Source of the DNA: Candidatus Fraserbacteria bacterium
GTDB lineage: Bacteria > Bipolaricaulota > Bipolaricaulia > RBG-16-55-9 > JAJCYT01
DNA length: 64,000 nt
Direction: 5' to 3'
NCBI GenBank assembly: GCA_029262795.1
Contig: JAJCYT010000006.1
Location: 1 to 64,000, forward strand
Shown here: positions 33,503 through 41,122 of the stretch, one piece after another
Layout of the letters: each line of letters begins with the position of its first letter
Position numbering within the stretch: position 1 is the stretch's first letter
The notes under the pieces: model-generated
Database searches by the model: none
The model's input: only the letters and a program-made list of their open reading frames with translations
Told to the model about the DNA's origin: nothing
Made by a program: the position numbers and the translations under genes

Positions 33503-34204
33503 TTACTTAAGTTCGTTAACTTTAAAGACTTCTTTGAGACCACATTGTCCTTCTTTGGTCAATCGAATCGCACGGGTGTCCTGCATTCGGGCAACCCAGC
33601 CTTTATCAAACCAGGCAGAGGTTAATGCTGCCCCTAAAGAGCCCGCAAGGTGCGGCCGCCTTTCGCTCCAATCCAGGCAGGGATAGGCAAATTTGCGCCG
33701 AAGTTGTCGTGCAGCATCCACATCCACCCCAAACGAGGCAAACCATTCTGCGCCGGTTGGTGTTACGATGAACTTATCAGGGTTCAGTTTTAGGTATTTT
33801 TCATTGATTAAAAACTCAGTCACTGCCACGCCCAATTTGCCTGCCAAATGATCGTAGCAGGTGCGCGATTGCCGCAGTGCATCGGCTTCAAAACTGGCTT
33901 TCAACGAGCGTATCTTTTTTGGCGGTGCGATCAGGCACAATGCCTCAATGGCCTGGGCCACAGCTACGCTGGCAATTTTAAAGTAACGGCGCTTGCCGAT
34001 TGGTTCGACTTTGACCAAGCCCCCCTGGACCAGTTTGTTCAGGTGCGAACTGGTGGTTTGAGGTGACACACAGGCGCGAGTGGACAGATCCCCTGCGGGC
34101 AGGGATTCGCCACTCATCAACGCCTCTAAAATTGCTGCCCTAGAGGGTTCTCCTATCAGCGAAGCAATTGCCGCCAAATCCGGTTTTGCTGAAGATTCAA
34201 TCAT
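33503..34204 (-). CDS. ArsR-family winged-helix regulator with C-terminal extension
   Basis: 233 aa, about twice a standard ArsR. HTH: IASLIGEPSRAAILEALMSG, LSTRACVSPQTTSSHLNKLV, GGLVKVEPIGKRRYFKIAS. The extra C-terminal half carries CYDHLAGKLGVAVTEFLINE, FAYPCLDWSERRPHLAGSLG and ends in KEGQCGLKEVFKV. ArsR proteins with this tail are common and usually regulate adjacent metal or drug genes. GAAGGAG precedes the ATG. The divergent neighbour is a broken DUF6058-like gene 102 bases away. Confidence 0.85.
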   Translation of the reverse strand: MIESSAKPDLAAIASLIGEPSRAAILEALMSGESLPAGDLSTRACVSPQTTSSHLNKLVQGGLVKVEPIGKRRYFKIASVAVAQAIEALCLIAPPKKIRSLKASFEADALRQSRTCYDHLAGKLGVAVTEFLINEKYLKLNPDKFIVTPTGAEWFASFGVDVDAARQLRRKFAYPCLDWSERRPHLAGSLGAALTSAWFDKGWVARMQDTRAIRLTKEGQCGLKEVFKVNELK

Positions 34205-34306
34205 AAAAACTCCTTCATAAAGAGTATACAGCGACCATAGTTCGATCTGTGTCGAATCATCCCTGCGCTAAAATTCCTTGAATGTTTGACACTCAAAGGA
34301 GCCTCA

Positions 34307-35056
34307 ATGACCACCTACACCATGAAGCAGGTTTATGATTATCTGGGCGAACACTTTGTTCATATAGATGACCTCAGCGCACAGTCCCGACTCAGCATAA
34401 ATTAGATTGAGCAATTGATTGAGCATCAATGTATACCTGCAGCCTCTTATGAAATAGTGACTTCCCGTTTGGTCCGAGCGCATGTAAACGGTGCATTCCC
34501 ATTGAAGGAAACGGTTTTGGACCGCTACTTTGCATCTTCTGTCATGGCTTGGATTGAGCGTGTCATGCCTTATCTGAACCAGATGTCGCTGCCTGAAATT
34601 TCGCTCAAACTCAAGTCCGATTTTTTGATTGATTTGAAAGGCGCAATCCTCAAAGCCTGTCAGCTTTACAATTTTACGCCTGATATTTTGGATGAACATG
34701 GAGTGCTTCAGGCGGAGGCTGCTGAAGCCTATGCCCAATTTACCTGGGAACATTGGACCAAAGGCACGTATGGTGTCTGTGTGATCAATGCCGATTGCGT
34801 CGAACGAATTGCGATGAAACAATTGGTGGCAGAGCAATTGAGCTTAATGACAGAGGATGGAGAAAAAGTAGATTTCGACCAGACTGAGGCACAGGAAATC
34901 TATCGCTTGATCCAGCTTTACAATCAATATGCAATGCCGTTTTCGCCACACGATCTGGAAGGCAGCTCGCGCCAGCGTTTGGTCAACAATATTTTACCCC
35001 GAATCAAAAAGGAGTTGCACCATGATGGTCACACTGTTTTTCAGTCAACTTCGTAA
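34307..35056 (+). pseudogene. DUF6058-like protein interrupted by an in-frame TAG
   Basis: AAAGGAG precedes the ATG at 34307. The frame reads MTTYTMKQVYDYLGEHFVHI, DDLSAQSRLSIN, then TAG at 34403-34405. In the same frame it goes on IEQLIEHQCIPAASYEIV and continues for over 200 residues to 35056. The opening (YDYLGEHFVHIDDLS...IEQLIEHQCIPAASY) matches the N-terminus of DUF6058-type proteins seen near natural-product genes, in my recollection. A CAG-to-TAG change would explain the stop. Translation might restart at TTG 34415. TAG is used as an ordinary stop by the RidA gene, so recoding is unlikely. Confidence 0.65.
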
Positions 35057-35327
35057 AGACATCGACATGGACGCCTATGACGCAGATCGCATGCGCATGA
35101 TGGATCAAATCACCCAATTGTCAGGGTTTATTTCATCCAAAGTCTTTACTGCCGAAGATGGCGAACGCCTCAATGTGGTGCTGTTTGAATCTGACGAAGC
35201 CCAGGATCAGTGGCGCTTCAACCCCGATCACAATCAGACGCAGCAAAAGGGACGGGAGGAATATTATCAATATTATCGTTCAATTGTGTGTGAAAGCGTG
35301 AGAGAATCCAATTGGGAAAAAGAATAA
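35022..35327 (+). CDS. Antibiotic-biosynthesis monooxygenase (ABM) family protein
   Basis: 101 aa. AAGGAG sits before tandem ATGs at 35022/35025. The reading frame overlaps the end of the preceding gene by 35 bases, so they are coupled. VTLFFSQLRKDIDMDAYDAD, MMDQITQLSGFISSKVFTAE, DGERLNVVLFESDEAQDQWR and YYQYYRSIVCESVRESNWE fit the dimeric alpha/beta barrel ABM fold (mPGF, ..DGE....fes....W). Might act on a quinone-like substrate; unproven. Confidence 0.75.
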   Translation: MMVTLFFSQLRKDIDMDAYDADRMRMMDQITQLSGFISSKVFTAEDGERLNVVLFESDEAQDQWRFNPDHNQTQQKGREEYYQYYRSIVCESVRESNWEKE

Positions 35328-35331
35328 AAGA

Positions 35332-36060
35332 TCAATTTGAAAGCATTTCAAGAATGGATTCTTTTCCCATCACAGGTTGTTTTTGCTGCCAGATAAATTG
35401 GTAAATCTGAATCAGGGTTTGTGTAAATTGATCAATGAGTGTGTTCATGCCCTGCTCATCAAGATAAATGAAAGGCCGCTTATACATTTCACGAACGGTG
35501 TCTGTTTCTGTTTGATAGTAACTTTTGATGTAGCCGATTCGGTGGTTGATGGCTTCGGCTGAAAGATGCGTTAAATATTCTTTGTCATAGTGGGCATTAA
35601 TAAACACTTGCCAGAACGCTGCATTTGGATGATCTCTAAGAAAAATGTGATCCAGCCCATACGTGTCCATTTTGGTTTCCCAAATGAACTTGGGATCTGC
35701 CGCAAATTCTCTTTCATATTTCTTTCTCAGAGGACGGTCAAAGTGAATGCCCCATAAATTGTCAATAATAAGATGAAAAAAATACCCAAGCAGAAGTGAA
35801 AATTTCTCTGGATCAGAATCAACTGAAAGATCATTTTGAAGATACTGCGTATAAAATTCTAAATCCTTTGAATAATACAAAGATGCTTTTGGCGCTAAAA
35901 AATGAGTGATCTCTGTGGGTGGGGTAAACGTTTCCCAATTTTCATCCGGCAATCCAGAATCCGGCGCAATGTTGCCGATATAAAAAGATAGTTGGTCAAG
36001 ACCATCCATTTCAGAAAAAACCCGTTCAGCGATTCTTAAATGAGCCAACCACGTTGCCAA
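35332..36060 (-). CDS. Zinc-dependent phospholipase C family protein
   Basis: 242 aa. MATWLAHLRIAERVFSEMDG, FYIGNIAPDSGLPDENWETF, TPPTEITHFLAPKASLYYSK and LLLGYFFHLIIDNLWGIHFD hold the His and Asp residues of PF00882-type zinc phospholipase C proteins (HL, D-G, HF, YF-H-I-D). No signal peptide, so it may be a cytoplasmic relative without secreted activity. AAGGAGA precedes the ATG. Confidence 0.75.
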   Translation of the reverse strand: MATWLAHLRIAERVFSEMDGLDQLSFYIGNIAPDSGLPDENWETFTPPTEITHFLAPKASLYYSKDLEFYTQYLQNDLSVDSDPEKFSLLLGYFFHLIIDNLWGIHFDRPLRKKYEREFAADPKFIWETKMDTYGLDHIFLRDHPNAAFWQVFINAHYDKEYLTHLSAEAINHRIGYIKSYYQTETDTVREMYKRPFIYLDEQGMNTLIDQFTQTLIQIYQFIWQQKQPVMGKESILEMLSN

Positions 36061-36081
36061 ACGCTGTCTCCTTTGAAGCTA

Positions 36082-36666
36082 TTAGCGAAATACAAGCAGT
36101 TTTTGCATCTTGCCTTGCCAGCGTTCGCCACTGAGGCCGGTGGCGGAAACGATCATAAGATATGTGCCGTTGGCCAGAGGGTGCCCTGATTCGCTCAATA
36201 AATGAAAGTTGAGTGCGCGACCAGGCTGTTGACGATGAATGAGCAGATGGCCTTGCAGATCATAAATTTGAATTTCGGTGGTTGCAATGCTTTGTCCACT
36301 TAACCAGATTTCACGCAGCAAAGGTGATAATGCCACCACTCGTACTTCATTTACGGATAAGGGTTCGATGGTCTGGGTGGGTTGGCTGACAGAGGTGCTT
36401 AAAATCCATTTCTTGACCAGCTCAAGTACTTTTACATCCGAAATGGATTCATTTGCTCCAGGGACAGACTGATTCTTTGACCAGTATTCGATGGCTGTGA
36501 GAACTTCGGATTCATCTAAAACATCGTTACCATTGCTGTCCAATGAAAGGGCAATGGTTTTGACAGATTGGAATAAGTCCATCGAAGCCGAATTGGCCAA
36601 GCTCATTTGGCTGGCAACCAGCAACATTAAACAGATGACCAAACTTGGCCTCACATACGATCTCAT
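36082..36666 (-). CDS. Secreted protein with EF-hand/dockerin-like repeat and FlgD/T9SS-like C-terminus
   Basis: 194 aa from the ATG at 36666 (GGGGGAAGC upstream). Signal peptide (LVICLMLLVASQMSLA). Residues ~35-85: LDSNGNDVLDESEVLTAIEY, then KNQSVPGANESISDVKVLEL, VKKWIL, a two-part calcium-loop segment also found at 56,100 and 58,297. The end is an Ig-like sorting-type module: IQIYDLQGHLLIHRQQPGRA, HPLANGTYLMIVSAT, and KMQKLLVFR. It looks like a small adaptor carrying both modules. Confidence 0.7.
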   Translation of the reverse strand: MRSYVRPSLVICLMLLVASQMSLANSASMDLFQSVKTIALSLDSNGNDVLDESEVLTAIEYWSKNQSVPGANESISDVKVLELVKKWILSTSVSQPTQTIEPLSVNEVRVVALSPLLREIWLSGQSIATTEIQIYDLQGHLLIHRQQPGRALNFHLLSESGHPLANGTYLMIVSATGLSGERWQGKMQKLLVFR

Positions 36667-36798
36667 TTTGCTTCCCCCTTTAACCAAACAATCAGCGGCA
36701 AAGAAAATAATTTTGAACAATTTTCAACTATTGTAGAGGAAACAAATTCGAAAAGAAGTTCTCAAGAAGACAAATTTGCAAATTGCTACCTATTCGAT

Positions 36799-37614
36799 TT
36801 ATTCATCCTCCTGTGAAGTGATGAGTCTTTCTGACAGCAGAATTATCTCTGTTGGCAACGGTGCCGTATTTAGCAGCAGGACAAGTTGCTGGGCCCCATC
36901 TTCATCAAAATTTCCTTCGATTACGGCAGTGTCCACCGCACCTCGGTCTCGGGCAAAGCCAATAAAAGATTCTGTCACCATGGGGGCCGACAACACCGTG
37001 CCATCTGCAACCAAGGCGATATGGTTATTTGGTGCCAATTCGATGATATGGGTGGCAAAAATCTGGGCAGCTTGCTCAGTGAATTTGAGTTCGATACGAA
37101 AGGCTGAAAAACCTCGATCATCAGGCATGGCAATTTTGGCGGATTCCAAAATACCCTCACTTAAAAACGGCTCGCGGAGAATCAGATAAGGGACATCCTC
37201 AGTGTCTTTCAACATCATTTCTGAATCAGAATTGGGTGTGATGGTTGAATTGGGGGCGTTTCCTGCTTGCACCACATCATGCAGACTCAGTTGGCCTTTG
37301 CTGAGCAGCAAGGGTTTGACTTCCTCTGGATCGATGTTTAAGGGAATGTTGACGTTAATATCAAAAACTTCATTCACTTCTAGTTGAACGCCCTTTATGC
37401 CTGCGGCAGCAAGTCGTTGATGGAATATTTCCCCTATTTTCAGGAGCATTTGTTCTTGTGCTTCGTAAGATAAATCAGTATCAAATTGGGGTTCTAGCAT
37501 CAACTCAATGTAGTCTTTAAGTTCTGTATTCGCTGGCATGGATTGAACCACAAAAAATGCCCCTAACCCCAAAGCAACAGCCAATAAAGCAATTAATGCA
37601 AGATTAACATTCAT
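36799..37614 (-). CDS. Orphan SecD-like P1-domain protein
   Basis: 271 aa. One N-terminal anchor (LALIALLAVALGLGAFFVV), then the SecD periplasmic P1 region: IGEIFHQRLAAAGIKGVQLE, AFRIELKFTEQAAQIFATHI, NHIALVADGTVLSAPMVTES and GNFDEDGAQQLVLLLNTAPL. SecD itself is longer and has six C-terminal helices, which are absent. AAGGAG precedes the ATG. It may be a stand-alone chaperone-like or regulatory version. SecF and YajC are not nearby. Confidence 0.75.
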   Translation of the reverse strand: MNVNLALIALLAVALGLGAFFVVQSMPANTELKDYIELMLEPQFDTDLSYEAQEQMLLKIGEIFHQRLAAAGIKGVQLEVNEVFDINVNIPLNIDPEEVKPLLLSKGQLSLHDVVQAGNAPNSTITPNSDSEMMLKDTEDVPYLILREPFLSEGILESAKIAMPDDRGFSAFRIELKFTEQAAQIFATHIIELAPNNHIALVADGTVLSAPMVTESFIGFARDRGAVDTAVIEGNFDEDGAQQLVLLLNTAPLPTEIILLSERLITSQEDE

Positions 37615-37636
37615 TTTTTATTCTCCTTGAAATAAT

Positions 37637-37810
37637 TCAACGCTGTTGTTTGGCTGCATGGTTTAAGGTGACAAACAATCCCCCCAACAACATGCCAGCT
37701 AGCAGCCCAATGGGAATGTCTCTCGTAACCACCCCAATGGCTGTGCCAAGCACCCCGCCAAGCAGGATACCAACGAACAGTGTTCTTGGGGGCAATTTTG
37801 AAAAATTCAT
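37637..37810 (-). CDS. Two-helix small membrane protein (57 aa)
   Basis: Opens MNFSKLPPRTLFVGILLGGV, continues with a second helix (IGLLAGMLLGGLFVTL) and ends in a basic AAKQQR. Its ATG overlaps the stop of the deoxyribosyltransferase gene as ATGA, so the two are translationally coupled. The stop is 23 bases before the SecD-like gene starts. Glycine-zipper-like helices. Function unknown. Confidence 0.7.
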   Translation of the reverse strand: MNFSKLPPRTLFVGILLGGVLGTAIGVVTRDIPIGLLAGMLLGGLFVTLNHAAKQQR

Positions 37811-38232
37811 AATTTATTAAGATAACCCTTCAGTTCATCCAGAGAATGACACAAGTGGTTTAAACTCTCCTGAATCATTGGGTTCAGGATGGCGTCTTTT
37901 GAGTGAACACGCTGGTCATTAAACAACCCCACAATGTGCTTTCCTTCGGCAAAGGCATGCCCCAACTCCCAGGCGGTGCCGTCATCCGTTTGCAGTCCGT
38001 TGAGTGTGGCAATCACAATGTCAGCACGCTTTAAATACCCTAAATCTTCCTGAAAGATGCTGGCAGCATCCAACCAATCATCAGGCCCCTGATCCTCTCC
38101 CAGTATGCCCAGGTCACGTTGAGGCAAAAACGTATCGTAGCCAGCATCTTGGGCAATTTGATCAACCAATTCATTAAACCATCGTTCCCCTTCGTTAAAC
38201 AAGGGACCAGCAATGTAGGCGAGTTTTGTCAT
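37807..38232 (-). CDS. Nucleoside 2-deoxyribosyltransferase family protein
   Basis: 141 aa, normal length. MTKLAYIAGPLFNEGERWFN has the family opening (YIAGPLF). The region ASIFQEDLGYLKRADIVIAT, then LNGLQTDDGTAWELGHAFAE contains the catalytic Glu (GTAWELG) and substrate Asp. It exchanges bases between deoxynucleosides, or may be a nucleotide N-glycosidase relative. It is the first gene of a tight operon with the 57-aa membrane protein. Confidence 0.85.
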   Translation of the reverse strand: MTKLAYIAGPLFNEGERWFNELVDQIAQDAGYDTFLPQRDLGILGEDQGPDDWLDAASIFQEDLGYLKRADIVIATLNGLQTDDGTAWELGHAFAEGKHIVGLFNDQRVHSKDAILNPMIQESLNHLCHSLDELKGYLNKL

Positions 38233-38380
38233 ATTCGAATATCCAATAACTTTCTTAGTTCTATTTTGGATTCAGTATATGGAGGAAACATACATCATGG
38301 CAAAATGCCTAACAGCGTTCAGGTCAACCAAGCTGTATATGATTTGAGATGAAGATTGTTGTGTCGCAGGGGAGGCCACA

Positions 38381-38857
38381 TCAGGTGGTAGGCCAAACTA
38401 CCGCATCTACGCCAGCTTCTGTGTTTGCTGCATTGACATCAGCTTCGAGTTGATCAGAAGTAGCACGGATGACTTTCACAGTATCCCAGACTGCCTGAAT
38501 GGCGATAAATTCTGGATCGGTGGTTTGACCCAATTGCACCAACTCCACGGCTCGGGCAATCATATTACGTTGTTTCCATTCTGGGGCAAGGTCTAAAATC
38601 TGTTGCTGTGCTTCTTCCTTGATCTCCGTGATTTTCTCTTCTTTTGTCCGATCCAAAGAATCAAAATTAAGCACCAAAGTGGTGCCGTTCCAGATGAGAT
38701 CTTCATGATTGTTATTCGACAACAAATCACGTTCAGAAGCACTAAGAGCATCGCTCGCTTGCCAGGTGACACCAAGCGGGTCGGCCAATGGTCGATACCC
38801 TGAATAGGTGATATTTCCAGATACGTCATAATAAATGCCTTTTGCAGGGCGTGTCAT
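38381..38857 (-). CDS. Phage tail-fibre-chaperone-like protein
   Basis: 158 aa. The C-terminal half resembles tail-fibre assembly proteins: IKEEAQQQILDLAPEWKQRN, MIARAVELVQLGQTTDPEFI, followed by helices with IRATSDQLEADVNAA. It lies 9 bases downstream of a fibre-like gene, the usual position of a fibre chaperone. The N-terminal half (MTRPAKGIYYDVSGNITYSG) is short beta-rich sequence. Moderate confidence. Confidence 0.6.
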   Translation of the reverse strand: MTRPAKGIYYDVSGNITYSGYRPLADPLGVTWQASDALSASERDLLSNNNHEDLIWNGTTLVLNFDSLDRTKEEKITEIKEEAQQQILDLAPEWKQRNMIARAVELVQLGQTTDPEFIAIQAVWDTVKVIRATSDQLEADVNAANTEAGVDAVVWPTT

Positions 38858-38866
38858 AAAGCCTCC

Positions 38867-40294
38867 TTATTTATCCTTACCACGCAAATCAATGTAACCA
38901 ATGGTTTTAACGTCAAGTTGACCAAAGGAGCCTGCTGAAATTGTACCTTCAACTTGAGAATTCTCATTAGTTAATATAAATGTCAATGCGCCAATATAAG
39001 GGGTAGACGTGGTATAGGTTCGACAGGCAGCAATAGCCTGGCGTGATGATGCAATGTCTGTGGTTCCAACTGAGCGTAAAGATACCCCTGTGTGAACTTC
39101 GCTGGGACAATAAGATCGAACATACACATGAGCCATGCTATGTTCAGGCACTGTTAAGGTGATTGTTTGGTAGCTGCCAACGCTACCACTGGATGTGAAA
39201 AAATCGTCAACAACATCTTTAAAGCGGAAGTAATCGCCTTGATGGAAAAAACTCCTAATATTGCTCAAATCGTCTGTGAATACACTTCCTATGCGGCGTT
39301 TGGAGTCATAGCCTGAGGGAAGTGTCGGGGTGGTAGATGTGGAAAAGAAAACATCTGTTGCTTTTACTAAGGTGCTATCCCCAATCAGATAAACATGATA
39401 TTCTTCATTAGCAACAAGCGCATCTGCCGAATCACGACCACCAGCATTGTTGCCCTCTGCAAATATAGCGTCAAGTTGTTTGGTAACCACACTATCTATT
39501 TTTAGGTTAAATAAATCAGATTCATCGCGAGCCACACCAATACCAACATCAAGATCATAAATCTGGTCGATACTGTTGTTGCTTAAAATCAATCCATGTA
39601 AATAGCCACGCGGAAAGTTAGCTTCTACTTCCAGCTTTACTGGAAATTCAGTAATGACTAACCAATGGATACCATTGAACTTGAGCAATGTTTCTTTATC
39701 AGGCAAATCCAAAACAGTATCATTTTCGCTTGGTGTGCGGATATTGCCTACATTATGTTTGAGGGTAATGATTCTTGAACTGCTGATATTACGCAAATAA
39801 AGAAGATCGCCTTCGACGCCGCCGTTAATGGAGTCAAGGTCGTCACTGGCAGCGGCCCCTTCAGTATCTATGCTATGGGAACTGCGATTGATGGTGATCG
39901 CACCGGAGGTGATGGTTAGTGTCGTGGCATCCTTGAGGTTTAGTTTTCGGGAGGAAAGTTCAAAATCGTCATCAGAAATGGTGTTGACACGATCGACCAA
40001 TTGCTTTACATATTGGGCTGTGGTCGCCCCAAATACAGCCCGTCCGGCATCATGATGAACATCAGCGCCTGCCACGCCTCGAACAAGCCCGGTGAGTTTT
40101 TTTGTCAAAGCATCTTTGCCTGAGTATTCAATTACTTCATCCCCATTGATCGGATCACGAATGACCAGCCAGCCTTTGGGTTCAAGTGAATTGATGTCTT
40201 CATTAACGATCATTTCGTTGCTGACACCCGCATTCAAAGATGCAGCCAGACTGAGTTCGGCAAAATCCACAGGCGTGTAAAGTTCATTGGGCAT
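38867..40294 (-). CDS. Phage fibre protein A (conserved N-terminus shared with 42645)
   Basis: 475 aa. ATG at 40294 (the frame is open a few codons upstream, but the promoter element ends here). Residues ~1-210 match the protein at 42645: here MPNELYTPVDFAELSLAASL, NEDINSLEPKGWLVIRDPIN and ITINRSSHSIDTEGAA. The C-terminal half is different and contains a beta-rich tip (YQTITLTVPEHSMAHVYVRS). Shared N-terminus with variable C-terminus is typical of particle-attached receptor-binding proteins. First gene of unit 4. Confidence 0.7.
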   Translation of the reverse strand: MPNELYTPVDFAELSLAASLNAGVSNEMIVNEDINSLEPKGWLVIRDPINGDEVIEYSGKDALTKKLTGLVRGVAGADVHHDAGRAVFGATTAQYVKQLVDRVNTISDDDFELSSRKLNLKDATTLTITSGAITINRSSHSIDTEGAAASDDLDSINGGVEGDLLYLRNISSSRIITLKHNVGNIRTPSENDTVLDLPDKETLLKFNGIHWLVITEFPVKLEVEANFPRGYLHGLILSNNSIDQIYDLDVGIGVARDESDLFNLKIDSVVTKQLDAIFAEGNNAGGRDSADALVANEEYHVYLIGDSTLVKATDVFFSTSTTPTLPSGYDSKRRIGSVFTDDLSNIRSFFHQGDYFRFKDVVDDFFTSSGSVGSYQTITLTVPEHSMAHVYVRSYCPSEVHTGVSLRSVGTTDIASSRQAIAACRTYTTSTPYIGALTFILTNENSQVEGTISAGSFGQLDVKTIGYIDLRGKDK

Positions 40295-40320
40295 GACCAA
40301 AGTTTAATGGCCGACGATGA
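40295..40320 (-). promoter_or_regulatory. Phage-locus promoter element, copy 1
   Basis: Reading the minus strand: TCATCGT (40320-40314), five bases, ATTAAACTT, five bases (TGGTC), ATG at 40294. No ribosome site. Same spacing as copies at 43,677, 48,108 and 55,275. Confidence 0.7.
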
Positions 40321-40384
40321 GTAATCATTTTAAGAAAATTTTGAAATGTTGGCATGCGTGCGTTAAAGTTTTCTGGATCAACTT

Positions 40385-41116
40385 ATGAAACCATTTCTCG
40401 TCCTTCAGCTTCGGGCAAATGATAAAGCTGCTGACAATGAACTCGAAGCCATCCTTCGTTTTGGGCAATTGACGGATAAAGATATTCACCGTGTCCGTAT
40501 GGAACAAACCGGCATTCCATCTGTGCGTCTAAGTGATTATTCGGGTGTCATTGTTGGTGGGGGTTCCAGTAATGTCAGCGATGCTGAAGCCGAGAAAAGC
40601 GCCGAACAAAAGCAATTTGAAAGCGACCTCAGTGGCTTACTGGATGAGATTGTTGAAAAAGATGTGCCGTATCTGGGTGCTTGCTATGGTTTTGGTGTAC
40701 TGGTGAAACATCAATCGGGCAATGTGTCCAAGGAAAAGTATGCAGAATCTGTAGGCGCGGTGACCATTAAGCTGACAAAGAAAGCGAAGGATGATCCAAT
40801 CATGCACGGACTTCCAGGCCAGTTTGAAGCTTTTGTTGGACATAAGGAAGCATGTCAGGCATTGCCCGATCAAGCGGTTTTGTTGGCGTCTTCAAAAAGT
40901 TGTCCTCATCAAATGTTTCGAATAAAAAACAACATTTATGCAACCCAGTTTCATCCTGAATTAGATACTGAAGGATTGATTCTACGAATAAATATCTACC
41001 AAAATGCTGGCTACTTTCCTGCTGATCAAGTGGCATCCCTTACGCAAAAAGTCCAACAGCACCAGGTAGAGATTCCCCCCAAGATTTTGAAGCGATTTGT
41101 GGCCCGGTTTCGTTGA
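40385..41116 (+). CDS. Class I glutamine amidotransferase
   Basis: 243 aa. VGGGSSN and the nucleophile elbow VPYLGACYGFGVLVKHQSGN, with His-Glu in YATQFHPELDTEGL, give the Cys-His-Glu triad. Related to GMP-synthase-type amidotransferase domains (GuaA/YfeJ-like). It supplies ammonia or hydrolyses Glu derivatives; acceptor unknown. It is a host-type gene on the plus strand between two phage-like minus-strand units. Confidence 0.85.
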   Translation: MKPFLVLQLRANDKAADNELEAILRFGQLTDKDIHRVRMEQTGIPSVRLSDYSGVIVGGGSSNVSDAEAEKSAEQKQFESDLSGLLDEIVEKDVPYLGACYGFGVLVKHQSGNVSKEKYAESVGAVTIKLTKKAKDDPIMHGLPGQFEAFVGHKEACQALPDQAVLLASSKSCPHQMFRIKNNIYATQFHPELDTEGLILRINIYQNAGYFPADQVASLTQKVQQHQVEIPPKILKRFVARFR

Positions 41117-41122
41117 GTGAAT

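Noticed and set aside
34304..34837. Long minus-strand ORF opposite the DUF6058-like gene
   Set aside because: The plus strand has the ribosome site and family-like text, and overlaps the downstream ABM gene correctly. The minus frame has neither.
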